Shown: positions 46,909 to 59,636 of the stretch, one piece after another
How the letters are laid out: each line of letters begins with the position of its first letter
Numbering within the stretch: position 1 is the first letter of the stretch
Origin: Physcomitrium patens
Taxonomy: Eukaryota; Streptophyta; Bryopsida; Funariales; Funariaceae
Assembly: GCF_000002425.4 (NCBI RefSeq)
Contig: NC_037253.1
Coordinates: forward strand, 14,606,343-14,670,342
Reading direction: 5' to 3'
Length of the DNA: 64,000 nucleotides
Position numbers and translations under genes: made by a program
Notes under the pieces: generated by a model
What the model was told of the DNA's origin: nothing
Seen by the model: only the letters and a program-made list of their open reading frames with translations
The model's database searches: none

Positions 46909-49900
46909 ATGTCTCTCCGACCTAATGCCCGCGTAGAGGTTCGTAAGAAGGGGTACAAGCTGGCAGTCGATGCCGATGAAGCTCGCAGGAAGAGAGAGGA
47001 TAACATGGTGGAGATTCGGAAGAGCAAGCGGGAGGAGAGCCTTTTGAAGAAGCGCAGGGATGGTATGCTTCAGCAGCAGCAGCGCATTTCGTCCGTTACG
47101 AGTTCCATTTCCGACAAGAAGGTGGGTCATTTGATTTGATTTGATTTGATTTTTTTTTTCGGGGGGGGGGTAGTGTTAACCTAAGTTTGAAAATTTCTGT
47201 GGATTTTTAAATGTTTATTTATTCATTTGCATCTGATCGGTATCATTGTATTCGGAGGTGCGACTCGAACTGGATCTGCTGATATGTGTGCCCCCCTCTG
47301 GATCCTTTCGTACTCGTGCCCTTGAATTTGTGCTAGTTGATGTTTATTCCAAAGTGTTCGAGTCATACACTTAATTACCCTCGCCATTGCAGCAACTCGA
47401 GAGTCTTCCAGGGATGGTCGCTGGTTTACATTCTGATGATCCTGCCATTCAATTGGAAGCAACCACACAATTTCGCAAGCTTCTGTCTATTGGTATGACC
47501 AGGTTCTGTAGACTTGATTTTTTGGCTTAACGTTCATTTTTTATTGCATAGGGATATTTCTACTTCGGTGGGCATATTGGTCTTTAACCTATTTCTGTTT
47601 GCAGAGCGTAGCCCCCCTATCGAAGAAGTAATTTCAGCAGGTGTCGTACCTCGTTTCGTTGAATTTCTAGTTCGAAGCGATTTCCCACAGTTACAGGTAC
47701 CTGTCTGTGTTACCCCTGCTGTTGACCTCATTAGAATAGTTTATTATTAAGCCCTGCGACAAGAGGGTGACATGATGATCTCACACATTGAATGGCCTTC
47801 GCAGTTTGAGGCAGCATGGGCGTTGACTAACATTGCATCCGGAACATCTGATCACACTCGTGTTGTGATTGAGCATGGGGCTGTTCCTATCTTTGTTCAG
47901 CTTCTGAGCTCTCCTAGTGACGATGTTCGTGAGCAGGTATGAATTGAATGATTTTGGGATATTACTGCTTAACTGCCAGGTGTTCTGCATCTAATGGATA
48001 GTTTTGCTTCAGATTTCTATCTGGTGTATCACTGCATCCCTCGTTTCTCCATGAATTTATGTCTTCAGCCCACGCCAGCTGTGTTTACTTGAATTTAATA
48101 GGGACTTCTTTGCACTTATAACGCGTATTACACTAAATATCCTCTGCTTTCTTTATCGACTTTATCTATGAGAATTGAATTTTGTGATGGGGTGCATCTG
48201 TATTTGGGCCTTAAAAGTGGCTGTCACACTTAAGCCAGGATATTCTATATTCTTCAGTCTTGTGACTACTTTCATAATCCTTTGCAGGCAGTATGGGCTT
48301 TGGGAAACGTCGCGGGTGATTCGCCTAAATGCCGTGACCTTGTTTTAAGTCACGGGGCCTTGATGCCACTGCTTGCCCAGCTCACCGACAATACGAAACT
48401 CTCTATGCTCAGAAACGCCACGTGGACGCTCTCTAATTTTTGCCGGGGCAAGCCGCAGCCACCATTTGAGCAGGTGTGTATTTTTTGTTTTTGTTTTTTG
48501 TTCTATCTACAATCACTCATTGCAATTACCGAAGGATGAATGACTATCATTTTCTGGAGAATTCCTGTAGAGAATGCAATGCAAACAAATTTTTGCTGTA
48601 GAATTAGAAGGCTGGCGCTGGTATCGCGCTTTAGATCGAAAGTTGTTTCGATTCCAAATCCCAAATTGATTCAATTTTGCGAATCTCTTCTTGCAGTCCA
48701 AACCTGCGCTGCCCGCCTTGGAGCGTCTCATCCATTCCAACGACGAAGAGGTTCTCACGGATGCGTGTTGGGCCCTTTCTTATTTGTCCGATGGCACAAA
48801 CGACAAAATCCAGGCTGTGATTGAAGCTGGTGTCTGTCGTCGACTTGTGGAGCTGTTGCTGTATGGGTCTTATTTTTCCCTTTTGTGTTCTTATCTTCGT
48901 TTTCTTTCTAGCTAGTATTTTATGACACGATTGTTTGAATTAAGCGTGCTCGAGAAGTTACTTCAGAACTGAGTATTGGCTTTGTCGTTCGTAGCAGCCA
49001 TCCATCACCCTCTGTTCTCATTCCTGCACTGCGCACTGTCGGCAATATTGTTACTGGTGACGATCTCCAGACGCAGGTATGCATGCTTTGATTTGACTTC
49101 TACGGGATTATTTCGGTTTTTAGTACGAAGATCATATCCTTTCAGGAGTGGGCTGACAGCACCCTCCCAGTAAGAATGTCGATAATGTACTTATTATGTA
49201 AAGGCATTTATTGCACCTTATCTTGAGGTGCTACTGTCCTCTTTTTGGTAGCAATACGTGTTTTTTAAAATTCAGTAAGGAAATAAGGGGGACGGCCTGA
49301 AATTTGTGTACTTTCCTCTATTGCTGTTTTGTATCAGTTCATCATCAACAATCAGGCCCTCCCGTGTCTTCTCGCTCTTCTCACCAACAACCACAAGAAA
49401 AGCATTAAAAAGGAAGCCTGCTGGACTATCTCCAACATCACTGCTGGAAACAAGGATCAGATTATGGTACGAACTCAAAATCTGTTCTATGATCAAACTT
49501 TGGTTTAGATTTGGTTGGTCCCAATCAATCCTTAACTGAGTGGTAATGTTACTGATGTCGTGGATTATTTTCTGCAGGCTGTAATCGACGCCAACATTAT
49601 TCCACCTCTTGTTTCTCTGCTTGCTACTGCAGAGTTCGATATTAAGAAGGAGGCCGCTTGGGCCATTTCAAACGCTACATCTGGTGGTAGTCCCGAGCAG
49701 ATCAAGTACCTTGTCACCCAAGGTTGCATCAAGCCACTATGTGATTTATTGACCTGCCCAGACCCTAGAATTGTTACAGTTTCTCTTGAAGGCCTGGAAA
49801 ATATTTTGAAGGTTGGAGAGCAGGAGAAGGATCTTGGTAACAGTGGTGGTATCAATCTCTACGCTCGCTACATTGATGAAGCTGAGGGCTTGGAGAAGAT

Positions 49901-50081
49901 CGAGAATTTGCAGACTCACGACAACAACGAAATCTACGAGAAGGCTGTGAAAATTCTGGAGACTTACTGGCTAGAAGAGGACGAAGATCAGAATTTTGCA
50001 CCTGGAACGGAGGGTCAAGGTTTCGCCTTTGGTACTAGCAGTGCCGCAGGAGCTCCGCCCGGTGGCTTTAACTTCGGCTGA
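46909..50081 (+). CDS. IMPA: Importin alpha (nuclear import receptor adaptor), 9 exons
   Basis: Exons 46909-47121, 47393-47492, 47605-47696, 47805-47936, 48288-48473, 48697-48860, 48995-49076, 49338-49466 and 49578-50081 join through GT/AG introns to 533 residues, the normal length of plant importin alphas. Residues 1 to about 85 form the importin-beta-binding domain, rich in Arg/Lys ([18 protein letters not shown]). Armadillo repeats follow, with the W-x3-N signal-binding ladder: W140/N144, W182/N186, W225/N229, W266 with Y270, W352/N356 and W394/N398. The tail ends GGFNFG, as in plant homologues. The protein binds nuclear localisation signals in the cytoplasm and, with importin beta, carries cargo through the pore. 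No damage is seen. A GT-type donor (50084) just after the stop hints at an intron in the 3' untranslated region. Confidence 0.97.
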
Positions 50082-52217
50082 AAGGTATGCTTACTGTACT
50101 GTAGTGATGCACAGCTTATATTCAGCAATGCATAGGATGTGAACCAGGGTTTTGCTTGTTTCGATTACTATATGGGTAATTCAAGTAGTCACCCATCTAG
50201 TGCCCGAGTAGTCATCTGCCCATCCTGATATTCTCCGATCTAGAAATGAGTAAAAGTTATAATACTCTATTGCTGGGGCGCAGGATGAAAATTGGCCTGA
50301 AAAGCTGTCAATCTGAAACAAGGAGAGATTGCTGAGGCAGGCTATTCATCTACTGATACTTCGCAGCTGTGACCTAAAACGTTGGTTACGATAGGAAAGT
50401 GTCTGGTCCTAAAGAGATACGGGCGCCTAAGCGGTGGCTGAGCACAAGGCTTGGTTGTGGGATCTACCATTCTCTAACCGAACTATTCTGCGCTTAGTGC
50501 TGTCAGTTCTGAACTCTACTCGTTCTAACTGTCATCACTTTGTGGGGTCTGGGTTCCATTGTCGGGAACCCGTAATTGTCGCAGCAGATGCTGCAAAGAC
50601 GTCCTCTTCTCACCTTTGTGTATTGCTCATATAGGGGAGAAGTCCTGCTCAGGGTAAGAGACAGCGTCGTCTTACCCAAAGAGCTTTATTCACGTGTCGC
50701 ACATCCATGATGTGTCTGGTCCGCGATTGCTTACATGTGGATGAATTCATCCACTTGATAACTTTGAGTGCAGCGACTTCTGCTGCCAACTCTAGCCCCG
50801 AGTCGGCTTTAAAGCCACAAAGAGGGTCCCACTTTGGGGAGGTGGGCAGGTTGTCCATCTCGATCACCTCGGTCACTAATCTTTGGCCATGCAATTGTGT
50901 GGCTGACTGATATGTCTGTAGCGTCCATGATTGTGGATAATTGCAGACTCTAATTCTAACTGACATCATAAGTGCCACACGGTTAATCGATATCCTTGGC
51001 ATGTTTGACTTCACGCCATACTTGAGCATAAGCTTGGCGTTAAGGGCTCTACTATGATTTGACTAACCTGTATAGCTGACACACAGTACCAATTAACCAG
51101 CTAACAGAGACATATCGTTTAAGTGTCATGCTTCTTCAGCTCTCAAGTTAGTCTGACTGTGTTTAACATGGAATTGCTTCATCTCTAACCGGGGCAACAA
51201 ATGCGACGGAATCCTAGCTAGCTTATTTCGTTGTAGACTATCCCTACCCTGTTATAAATATATGATCACATTTGTTCGAAGTCTGTCACAAAGCCAGAGT
51301 TGGAGTTTTCTATGTAGGCCTCTCTACACTGATATGAGGCTATTCTGTAGTGTTTCGTGAGTTTTAGCTTTACGACGTCTATATATCGTATCCTAGGTTT
51401 CCTGAAGGAGGTGCCAATGACAGTATGGCTTTGCTATACCGTGAATGTGCTGTGCACATCGACTTTGTCAAAGTGAATCCAATAATTTGATGTCGTTACA
51501 TGGGCATCACCACCTCATTCTGATAGGCAACCTTTGTGTTGGGCTTCGTTAGTCGAGTTTGTTCAGGCTAATGTTTGAGTTGTACGAATACGTATTGAGA
51601 AGCGTGAGGAGGTCCTTTCATGTTTTCAAGCTTTTCTAGACCCTGGGCCTTGTAAAAGGTTGCAGTGTGCTATGTCCAGGAGAACCTGTGCTCCCTTCAT
51701 TGTGATTGAATATCCTAAATTAAATACGCAATCTACATACTGGTGTGAGTAATGAAGCTTCAGGTGTACTGGAGTTGGTTCTCTTGTGTTTAAACACCCT
51801 TACGGATTGTCACTTTTTATCATCCATCTATTCGCTACATGCTAGTTATCCTGCTCTATGAATGAGATGTTGGTCCAAATTTTCTGAATGCTGGGTACGA
51901 AACTTTCTGTTAAACCCTAGCTAATAATAATGCCACTGGCCCAAATCAACTTTCCACCTTCAGATATCACTGGAATTTGTCTCTCATTCAGCGAGAGAAG
52001 ATAGATTTGATGTACTCATGGCAAATGATATTAACTTCTTTTAGACCAGAATTTCTGGTTTTGGTGATTTGGTAGATGTAGACTTAGTTAAGATTGTTTA
52101 TCCTTGCGTTGGCTCATTCCTTACCTGTTAGTGATGCTTACAGCGTTCTGTTCTTTCAAACCCATTTCAAAGACGCTTCTGAAGAGGTGCTCAACCGTCG
52201 TGACATTTGATGTAGCT
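50082..52217. other. Intergenic region between importin alpha and the SHIPPO gene
   Basis: Mixed-composition sequence, without repeats resembling the elements around it. The first part is probably the importin alpha 3' untranslated region. Open frames at 50434-50634 and 50649-51029 (minus) have no features I recognise and no support from splice structure. Confidence 0.55.
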
Positions 52218-52568
52218 GTGGCACTTCATCACTCCCTCTTCCATTCCCCAGTTTCTGTGGCACTTCATCACTCCCTCTTCCATTCCCCAGTTTCTGAGGC
52301 ACTTCATCACTCCCTCTTCCATTCCCCAGTTTCTGAGGCACTTCATCACTCCCTCTTCCATTCCCCAGTTTCTGAGGCACTTCATCACTCCCTCTTCCAT
52401 TCCCCAGTTTCTGTGGCACTTCATCACTCCCTCTTCCATTCCCCAGTTTCTGTGGCACTTCATCACTCCCTCTTCCATTCCCCAGTTTCTGTGGCACTTC
52501 ATCACTCCCTCTTCCATTCCCCAGTTTCTGTGGCACTTCATCACTCCCTCTTCCATTCTCCAGTTTCT
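52218..52568. repeat. 39-bp minisatellite, nine copies
   Basis: Nine head-to-tail units of 39 bp, nearly identical; they end at 52568. Two unit types differ at the second base (GTGGC or GAGGC), in the order T-T-A-A-A-T-T-T-T, and the last unit has one further change (CCATTCTCC). Because 39 is divisible by three, the array stays open in several frames on both strands (for instance the 13-residue unit VALHHSLFHSPVS). I regard it as a non-coding variable-number repeat about 250 bp upstream of the SHIPPO gene rather than a gene. Confidence 0.93.
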
Positions 52569-52819
52569 GTGGCGCCTTATCTAATGCTGTTTGGCCATAC
52601 TTCTGGTCAAGTGCACGTTACATCTTTCAACTTAAAGTGATGGTAGCATTGATGACCAGAATCGTACCAGGAGGCTGACATTTACAGAAATGTTGGAATT
52701 CCACCCACCAGACGAACACCCTGACCATGGACTGGCCTGCCACATGAAGCTCACCAAGCGTTGCTGAACATCTGGCCTGGATCCAACGTTCTCTAAAAGC
52801 TGAATAATTACATTTCATC

Positions 52820-54130
52820 ATGTCGATGGGCTTTGATGATCGTGAGGACAATCCAGGACCAGGATCTTATTACTTGAACTACAAACATGTTCTATTGAAT
52901 GCACCTGGATATTCCATGGGGTTGCGCCCTGACTTGTGGTTTGACCATGATAAACCTGGACCAGGAACTTATAACATGCGGAAAGATTTGAACGACAGTC
53001 CGAAGCATACGATGGGGATCCGCTGCTATAAAGTCAGCCCGCTGAATTTGCCTGGTCCAGGGACTTATGATCTCACTCACCACCACAATTGTACAAATAT
53101 TCGAGGTCCATGCCACTCAATGGGTGAGAAGATTATGTACTTCCCCGATGGGGGAGTCCCAGGACCAGGAACATATGACTTGCGGGATGAGATTTCACTC
53201 CAATCTGTTGGAAAATGTATCACTATGGGAAGACGGTTTAGAAACGGAGCACCTTGCACTCTTGGTTCCAAGATTCCATGGTCTGCACCTGTCTCCGCCA
53301 GATACAGCATCTCTGACAAACCAGGTGTTTGCTTGTTCCAGCCCTCTTCACCCGGGCTTGAAACACACAGATCTCGCTCTTCAGAATTTGCTGGCCCCAT
53401 GTATACGATGGGCCAGAGGTTCTATCGCCTTCGGAACAGAGTGGAGAGGAGACACATGTGTTACTCTCCTCCCACCAAGTCCAAGCCCACTAAAAGCGCC
53501 ATCCATGGTAAGCCTGCGTCAATCGTTGAACCTTCAAAGCCCAGTAAGCACACAGAAGTATGATTTCTATTGCGGAGGAGATGAGGAATGTCTAGAACTG
53601 GAAATAGCGTCGTCATGTTCACAATCCTGCTGTAAAGCTTCTGCTAGAAGTCCGTGTTCATGTAGTATGTATGTGATTAGGAAGCAGATCTTTTTTTAAG
53701 CAGATGTGTACTACTTGCTTTGATAGTAAACAGATTTTCAATCTAGTTTGAATCCAGGAAATAATCTCGTTCAACTCATGTCGGAAGGTCACAATGCTGT
53801 GTTGCAGTTCCGCCCAAATCAGGGGCTGATGCCACCACATTCAGCCCCCGTATGCTCAAGAAATTTCTAGAACACTTCCCCCAAGTCGTCAATGTGGAAC
53901 CAACTCCTTCACCTCAAGTTGGAATTCACCGCAAGTACAGCACACATGTACATTCACAACCTTCTATTTCTGTTGCAACCCAAACTCCGTCAGCGCCACA
54001 AAAGGAGGCAATTCCACCTGCTGCTCCTAAGTTGAATGCATGGATGGAGGTCAGCAAAAACTTGCAATTTGTTCGCACGAGGCTTTCTGCAGCAGCTAGA
54101 ATTTCGGATCCTGAATCTCCTCCAGAGTGA
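52820..54130 (+). CDS. SHIPPO/STPG-repeat protein (ODF3/CIMAP-like, cilium or sperm flagellum), 2 exons
   Basis: Exons 52820-53507 and 53808-54130 join in frame to 336 residues. An in-frame TAA at 52805 with no splice site after it supports the ATG at 52820. Four PGPG(T/S)Y motifs at residues 12-17, 46-51, 78-83 and 114-119 alternate with SMG/TMG motifs (3, 32, 64, 100), the signature of SHIPPO repeats; weaker repeats follow up to SMYTMG-like text near residue 195. The C-terminal exon is Pro/Ser-rich with no named domain. Members of this family sit in or on the doublet microtubules of motile axonemes. In a plant that means the sperm flagellum, so expression in male organs is expected. The function here is inferred from the family. 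Confidence 0.85.
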
Positions 54131-55190
54131 ACCCAGCTTCACCTTCGGGGCTCACATCACTGAAACTTATCATCCCTCCTCATCATCCTAACAGAAGGTT
54201 GATCAAATCGCAAGACCTTGTCATGGTGTTTGTGCTCAACCATGGAAAGGATGAATCCAGGCTCAGCCTCTGGGTGTCTGCTTTAACCCCTAGGACAAGT
54301 TATAGGTAACTTGGACGAACTTGCCATAGAGAGCAGAGCCAGGATTCTGCATCACAGATTTATTCATGTGTCGAAGAGGTAATCTACTTCAATTGTTGCC
54401 CTATTGTTCATGTCTCACTGGCATTGTCGTAGTGCCTTTCAAGCAAGTGGATGATATCATTGTCACACTTGATTTTGTGGTCATTGTCCGGGAAATGAGT
54501 TAGAGTATCGTGTAATGTTGCACTTTTCATGAAAGAGAGCTTCGTGAAAAATCTGTGCATCTGTTGTGTACACTTTTCGATTTTACAAAATTGATTTGAT
54601 GTCATGCATATTTTAATACTGGATTGCCCTTCTGCAGCTTCAGAAATATCACATTCTCAAAGCTTCACGTTTGAGCAGGTGCACATGGCAACTACACCTT
54701 ACTCTGCATGACTAGTTCTTTGGCTTAAGCTTTCATATATATATATATATATATATATATGTATACATACAATACATTCATGTGGGCCTAAATGATATTT
54801 AAATCATTTGGTTGTCAATATGAAAATCTTAAAGCCATAGACCATTGCAAATCCAGTATTAAAATATGCATGTTAAGGAAATTGTTAGGTGGATGCATTT
54901 TCATTCCACACACCTATGTAGACACACCCTTGTAAAAAAACTAATTTTGATTTCAAATTATGATTCTTGTTATATTTAGAGAATTGTTAACACAACATTC
55001 CCAAATTGGTATTGCTACATTCCACATGACTTCCACGCAACTTAAATTGACCAAAAAACATGCTTCTAATATGATGCATTTGACAATCTCATATTTAATT
55101 CCAATATTGATTCAAAAATAGAATAAGTAAAAAATCTATTTATGTTTTAGGTTTATGATTATTTTTTTTTGAATTAAATAATCTTTGAGG

Positions 55191-55227
<37 letters not shown>

Positions 55228-55734
55228 TTTAAAAATTATTTTGTGATTTATTTTTTTTATAAAATATTCATTATCTCCTTTTCAACCACCATTCTTTTTT
55301 AAAACAAAGAAAGGAAAAAATGCACAAAAGAAAGAAACATGTTATTAGCAAGTTGTCTATGTAGAGGTCATGTGGAGAATATAGTAATTGATATTAGTAT
55401 TGACATATTCTATATTTAATATTACAACACTAAAAATTGACATAACCTTATTCATTTGTATTTTACAACTTTATATTCTAAATTTTTAAATTTATTTTAT
55501 TAGATCTAAGATGTAGATGTTTAAAAAGAAATTTAAAATTTAAAATTTAGATTAAATGCTTTTAAAGTTTTTATCTTAAATCACAAGAAATTTGATTATT
55601 ATTAATAGATATTTGTATTCTATTTGACTTGTAATTAAAATTTAAATATTTTTTAAATTAAAATTTTAAAATTTAATTTATAAGTTGCTTTTGAAAAATA
55701 TTTTTATATGATATGATAATATTTATATATTAAA

Positions 55735-55784
<50 letters not shown>

Positions 55785-56239
55785 CTTTAAAATTTTAAAC
55801 ACATAATTTTTTAAATCTATTATTTTTAATAAATATTATTTCATATAATGTACTTAAGTTAAAAAGTATCTATAAAATAAATTAGTAAATTTATTTAATT
55901 TATAATTAAATATAAAATATTAAAATATATTATTTCTATTTTTTTTACAAAAAGAAAAGAGATTATTTTCAAATATATAATACATAAATCTTTTAAACTA
56001 AGACTAAAACAATAAAAAGGTGTTAGTAAGACAAAAGATAGATTTGAAATAAAAAGTTTAAGATGTGTGAGAAAAGAATAGATTAAAAAAGAATATAATA
56101 CTCAAGAATTAATGCTAATATAAAATAATTTTTATAAGTCAAAAAAAGAAGTAATTATAGAAATATGATGTCAAGATAAAAGAAGCATTAATCTTATTTC
56201 TACTTATATTATTTTTAAAACTAAGGATTTTTATTTAAG
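54131..56239. other. AT-rich intergenic stretch with TA microsatellites
   Basis: First about 500 bp moderate GC (likely 3' untranslated region of the SHIPPO gene), then very AT-rich. TA microsatellites at 54737-54760, 55195-55222 and 55737-55782 (about 23 TA units). No gene seen. Confidence 0.7.
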
Positions 56240-56589
56240 TGTCAAGAACATGAATCTCAAAACAATCAAAAAGTCAATACAATCTTTTATCATTAGAAAA
56301 GAATAAATAATCACTCTAAAATAAAATTAATATTAAAATTAGAATGACTAATGCTAAAGACAAGATGATTAAAGATTCTTAAAATAATACTAAGAACAAA
56401 TAAAACATTGAGAAAAGTAAGAAATACTTCACTCTTACTTCTATATGTACTATTTAATTAAAAACTACTTGACAATGTCTTATAGATTATCTAACACATG
56501 TCTAACTTGCAATGCAATTTTTTGAAATTTACCTCTTATAACAAACTTGTATCATAAGTGGTTGATATGTGCAACATGTAGCCAACTTA
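56240..56589 (-). repeat. Truncated gypsy LTR (E4-type)
   Basis: Starts TGTCAAGAAC and follows the E4-type LTR to the block GCCAACTTA, where a second LTR begins at 56590. The E7 element therefore seems to have inserted into this older LTR. Confidence 0.7.
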
Positions 56590-56902
56590 TGTCAAGGATA
56601 TGAACTTTAAAGAAGTCAAGTTCAATATACTTTTGTGTCACTCAAAAAGACTAAAAAATCACTCAAAGATGATATAGTATTAAATTAGAATGGCTATTGC
56701 CAAAGATAAGTAGACTAGAAAGACTTAAAAAAAGAATAAGGACTAAAAAGGCATTGTCAAGTGTAAAGAAAGCTTTATTCTTGCCTCTATATATACTATA
56801 TAATTAAGATCTACATGGCAATGTTCTATAAGACCACTAACATGTATTAACTTTGTTAGACACATGTCTTAACTTGCAAGGCAAATTTTCTATGTGTGCA
56901 CT

Positions 56903-56982
56903 ACATAGTTAACTTATTCTACTAGTTATCAACATGTATGGTACATAGTTAACTTATTCTACTAGTTATCAACATGTATGGT
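56903..56982. repeat. 40-bp perfect tandem duplication
   Basis: ACATAGTTAACTTATTCTAC and the following 20 bases occur twice in direct succession, with a partial third copy after them. It is a local duplication inside the E7 LTR. Confidence 0.85.
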
Positions 56983-57036
56983 ACATAGTTAACTTGTTGA
57001 CGAAGTTATTAATCTATCAATCAACTACAAATATGT

Positions 57037-58605
57037 TATTTTATTGTGCTTTGGTTATCATGTGAAAATAATTTTCATATATATTTAATGTATAATTTAC
57101 TATACAATGTAGTAAAAGCTACATTATTAGATTTTAGTTAATTACAAAATGTGGTTGGATTGCTACTTTGAAGTAGTTAGTCTAAAAGGTCTACTATTGA
57201 AGTTGATTTTATATTGATAATAGTTTTATATATTTAGAGCCACCTTTATTAGATATTGGTGATTCTTGAAATCTTAGTTTCTTTCATTTATTTAGTTTTT
57301 AGGACATAAATCATGTAAAAATTATTAAAAAAATGATTGAAAAAGAATTTTTATGTAAAAAAAAGATAATTAGGCCTTCTATATGGATGAATGGAGATGG
57401 ATAATAAAAATCTCCATTCCTATTGGCCAAAATTCATGTCCAAAGGGCTTGAAGGAGACTACTTGATGCCTTATTAAGGATTAGGATTACTCTTTTGGAA
57501 GATTCAAATATCAAAGATTAATACTGTTATTTTAAAGATTTTAGATATGATTTTGGTAAAATTTTTGTATAATTTGGAGTTTTTGTGAAGGAGATATAGA
57601 TGCTCAAAGTTAAAGTAATGAATTTGTACCTACTATTGCTCTTTAGAGTATAACACAAGCATATGAAGGGCTTTTGAGGATCAAATTGTCTTGTTAGAAA
57701 GTTGTTTTAAAGAGCTATATTTTGCATGAAAAATGCAAAAGGTTTGGAGTTGATTTGGAAGAGAAATGAATTTTGGAAGAAAATACTTTTAAATTGAAGT
57801 TAGTTAATAAACCAAATTCATGAGGGATTTGGTTCTAGCCATATCTTAAGCATTTGGACAAATCTTTAGTTATTTTTATTTTTTAAAATATATATTATTA
57901 TGTTGTAAAGTTATATATTAAAGTTTGTGTCATTTAAGTTTTAGGTTTTTGAAATATGAAAAAAAATAATACTTGGGTGCCTGTAAATTAGAGTTTAGAG
58001 TACTTGCTAGGATTTTTAAGATGCTAGACAAACTGTAATATATTTATAATTCATTATTTTTGTAGTAAAACTTAAGAATAAATGATATATTATCTAGAAA
58101 TTTTTAAAAAATTAAATAGTTGGATCAAGAGATATGGAATTCTTAAATTTAGGAAAAAAAGATCTTTTGTGGAAAAAAAATATTTTGAAAAGATTTTACT
58201 AAAATTTGAGTATTTTATGTAAAGTAAAGGGATTTATAGAAGCAAAGACTTTATATATGTCAAAGATGGAGATATATAGCTATTACAATATTATGATATA
58301 AAGATGAGTTTTGAAAAGAGATTACAGATTTTCTTTGAAATTATTAAAAATCCAACTTATTGACAAATGATTAATTATAATTTGATATAGCAAAAGATGT
58401 TAGAAAATTTCTAGATGCTTTAGAAAGCCTTATGTACAAATCTTCTTTAATATTTCTAGTAGAATATCTTTTGATATTTATTTATTTATTTATTTTTTAT
58501 ATTAAGAATAAATCACTTATTGAAGCTTAGCCAACAAATTAAAGCTAAATCTTTTATACTAAGCATCTAGTATATTTTTAGATTATAAATCATGCCATAT
58601 GATAA
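57037..58605. repeat. R2a: non-coding dispersed repeat inside the E7 LTR
   Basis: AT-rich sequence without open frames that shares blocks with 61930-62885, for example the stretch around CTAGCCATATCTTAAG near 57835, which matches AGAGCCATATCTTGAG near 62432. It splits the LTR. It could be a solo LTR of an unrelated (copia-type?) element; the ends were not resolved. Confidence 0.5.
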
Positions 58606-59636
58606 TATTTAAAATCAAAAGTACATCTATGAAGCTTCTAAGAAGATTTTCTAAAAGATATTATGAAATTAATTTATATTTATTTACTTATATCTAATCA
58701 TATAGATAATTATTGGAATAAATATATATTTTAGTGAAATTGCCTCTTCTTCTAGAGACGAGTTCTATAAGGAGTGGTCACCATCTTTCATGAATCTTAT
58801 TATTTTTTATCTTGGTTTTAATAGATATCGTCAATAAAAAGCTTCAATCTTCTTTATTGTATTTGCAAGATTTTTTGTTGGCTCCCATATGCATGTGTTA
58901 ATATTATATTTGCATTAATAAATAAGATATTTTAAACTACTTTGGCATTTCCTTAAATCTAAGATTTTTGTCATATCAAACTCTTGATTATTATCCACTT
59001 CTATAAAAAGAAGTAGAATTTTTCTTCTTTTTGAGATATTAATTATTTTATATGGCTCAAAAATAGACATATAAAATACAAGATGGATCTTCATAGATTC
59101 TAGTAGTTGTGATCAATAAGCAATAAAATTGATTTATTTACAAATAGAAAAAGATCTAAATCTACAATAGTATAACTTGTCAGAAAGACAAGTAGTCTAG
59201 ATATTACAATAAAGTAATCATATCTTATCACTCATATTGAATTGTTATTTTTCCTTATAATAGGAATCTACATTAATCTTTTATTATTCTTGAGCTTCAT
59301 TTAATTGTACCTTTATTATTGCATGTAGCTCTAATAAACAATTTTTTAAATCTTTTGTCATAGGATTTTTAACTTTTAAAAAGTCAAAAGCATCAAATTG
59401 TATATGGTAACGATAATTGATAAAAAAAATATTTGTTAAATAGAAGAATGTATCAAATTATTATATAAAAACTCTATCAATAAAAAAAGAATAATTTAAT
59501 CATTTTAAAGAAAGTTGATAGTATATCTTAAATATTACTCTAGAACTTGATTTATCCATTCTATTTGTCTATTAATTTAAAGGTAAAAATCCAAAGAAAG
59601 TTTTATATCTATTTTTAAAATCTTAAAAAAGGTTCT

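Larger units (their letters stand above)
56590..58739 (-). repeat. E7 3' LTR, split by repeat R2
   Basis: 56590-57036 matches the E4-type LTR from TGTCAAGGATATGAAC onward. 58606-58739 is the remaining outer part, ending TAGTGAAA (from CCATGACA). The segment between is the R2a insertion. It contains a perfect 40-bp tandem duplication at 56903-56982. Confidence 0.72.

Noticed and set aside
50649..51029. 126-codon minus-strand frame downstream of importin alpha
   Set aside because: No recognisable domain or splice structure, and it lies in ordinary intergenic sequence.
52104..52640. 178-codon plus-strand frame (and two minus-strand frames) across the 39-bp repeat
   Set aside because: The open frames are a by-product of a repeat unit divisible by three. 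Open frames exist on both strands, no splice or start context supports them, and the flanking sequence is non-coding.
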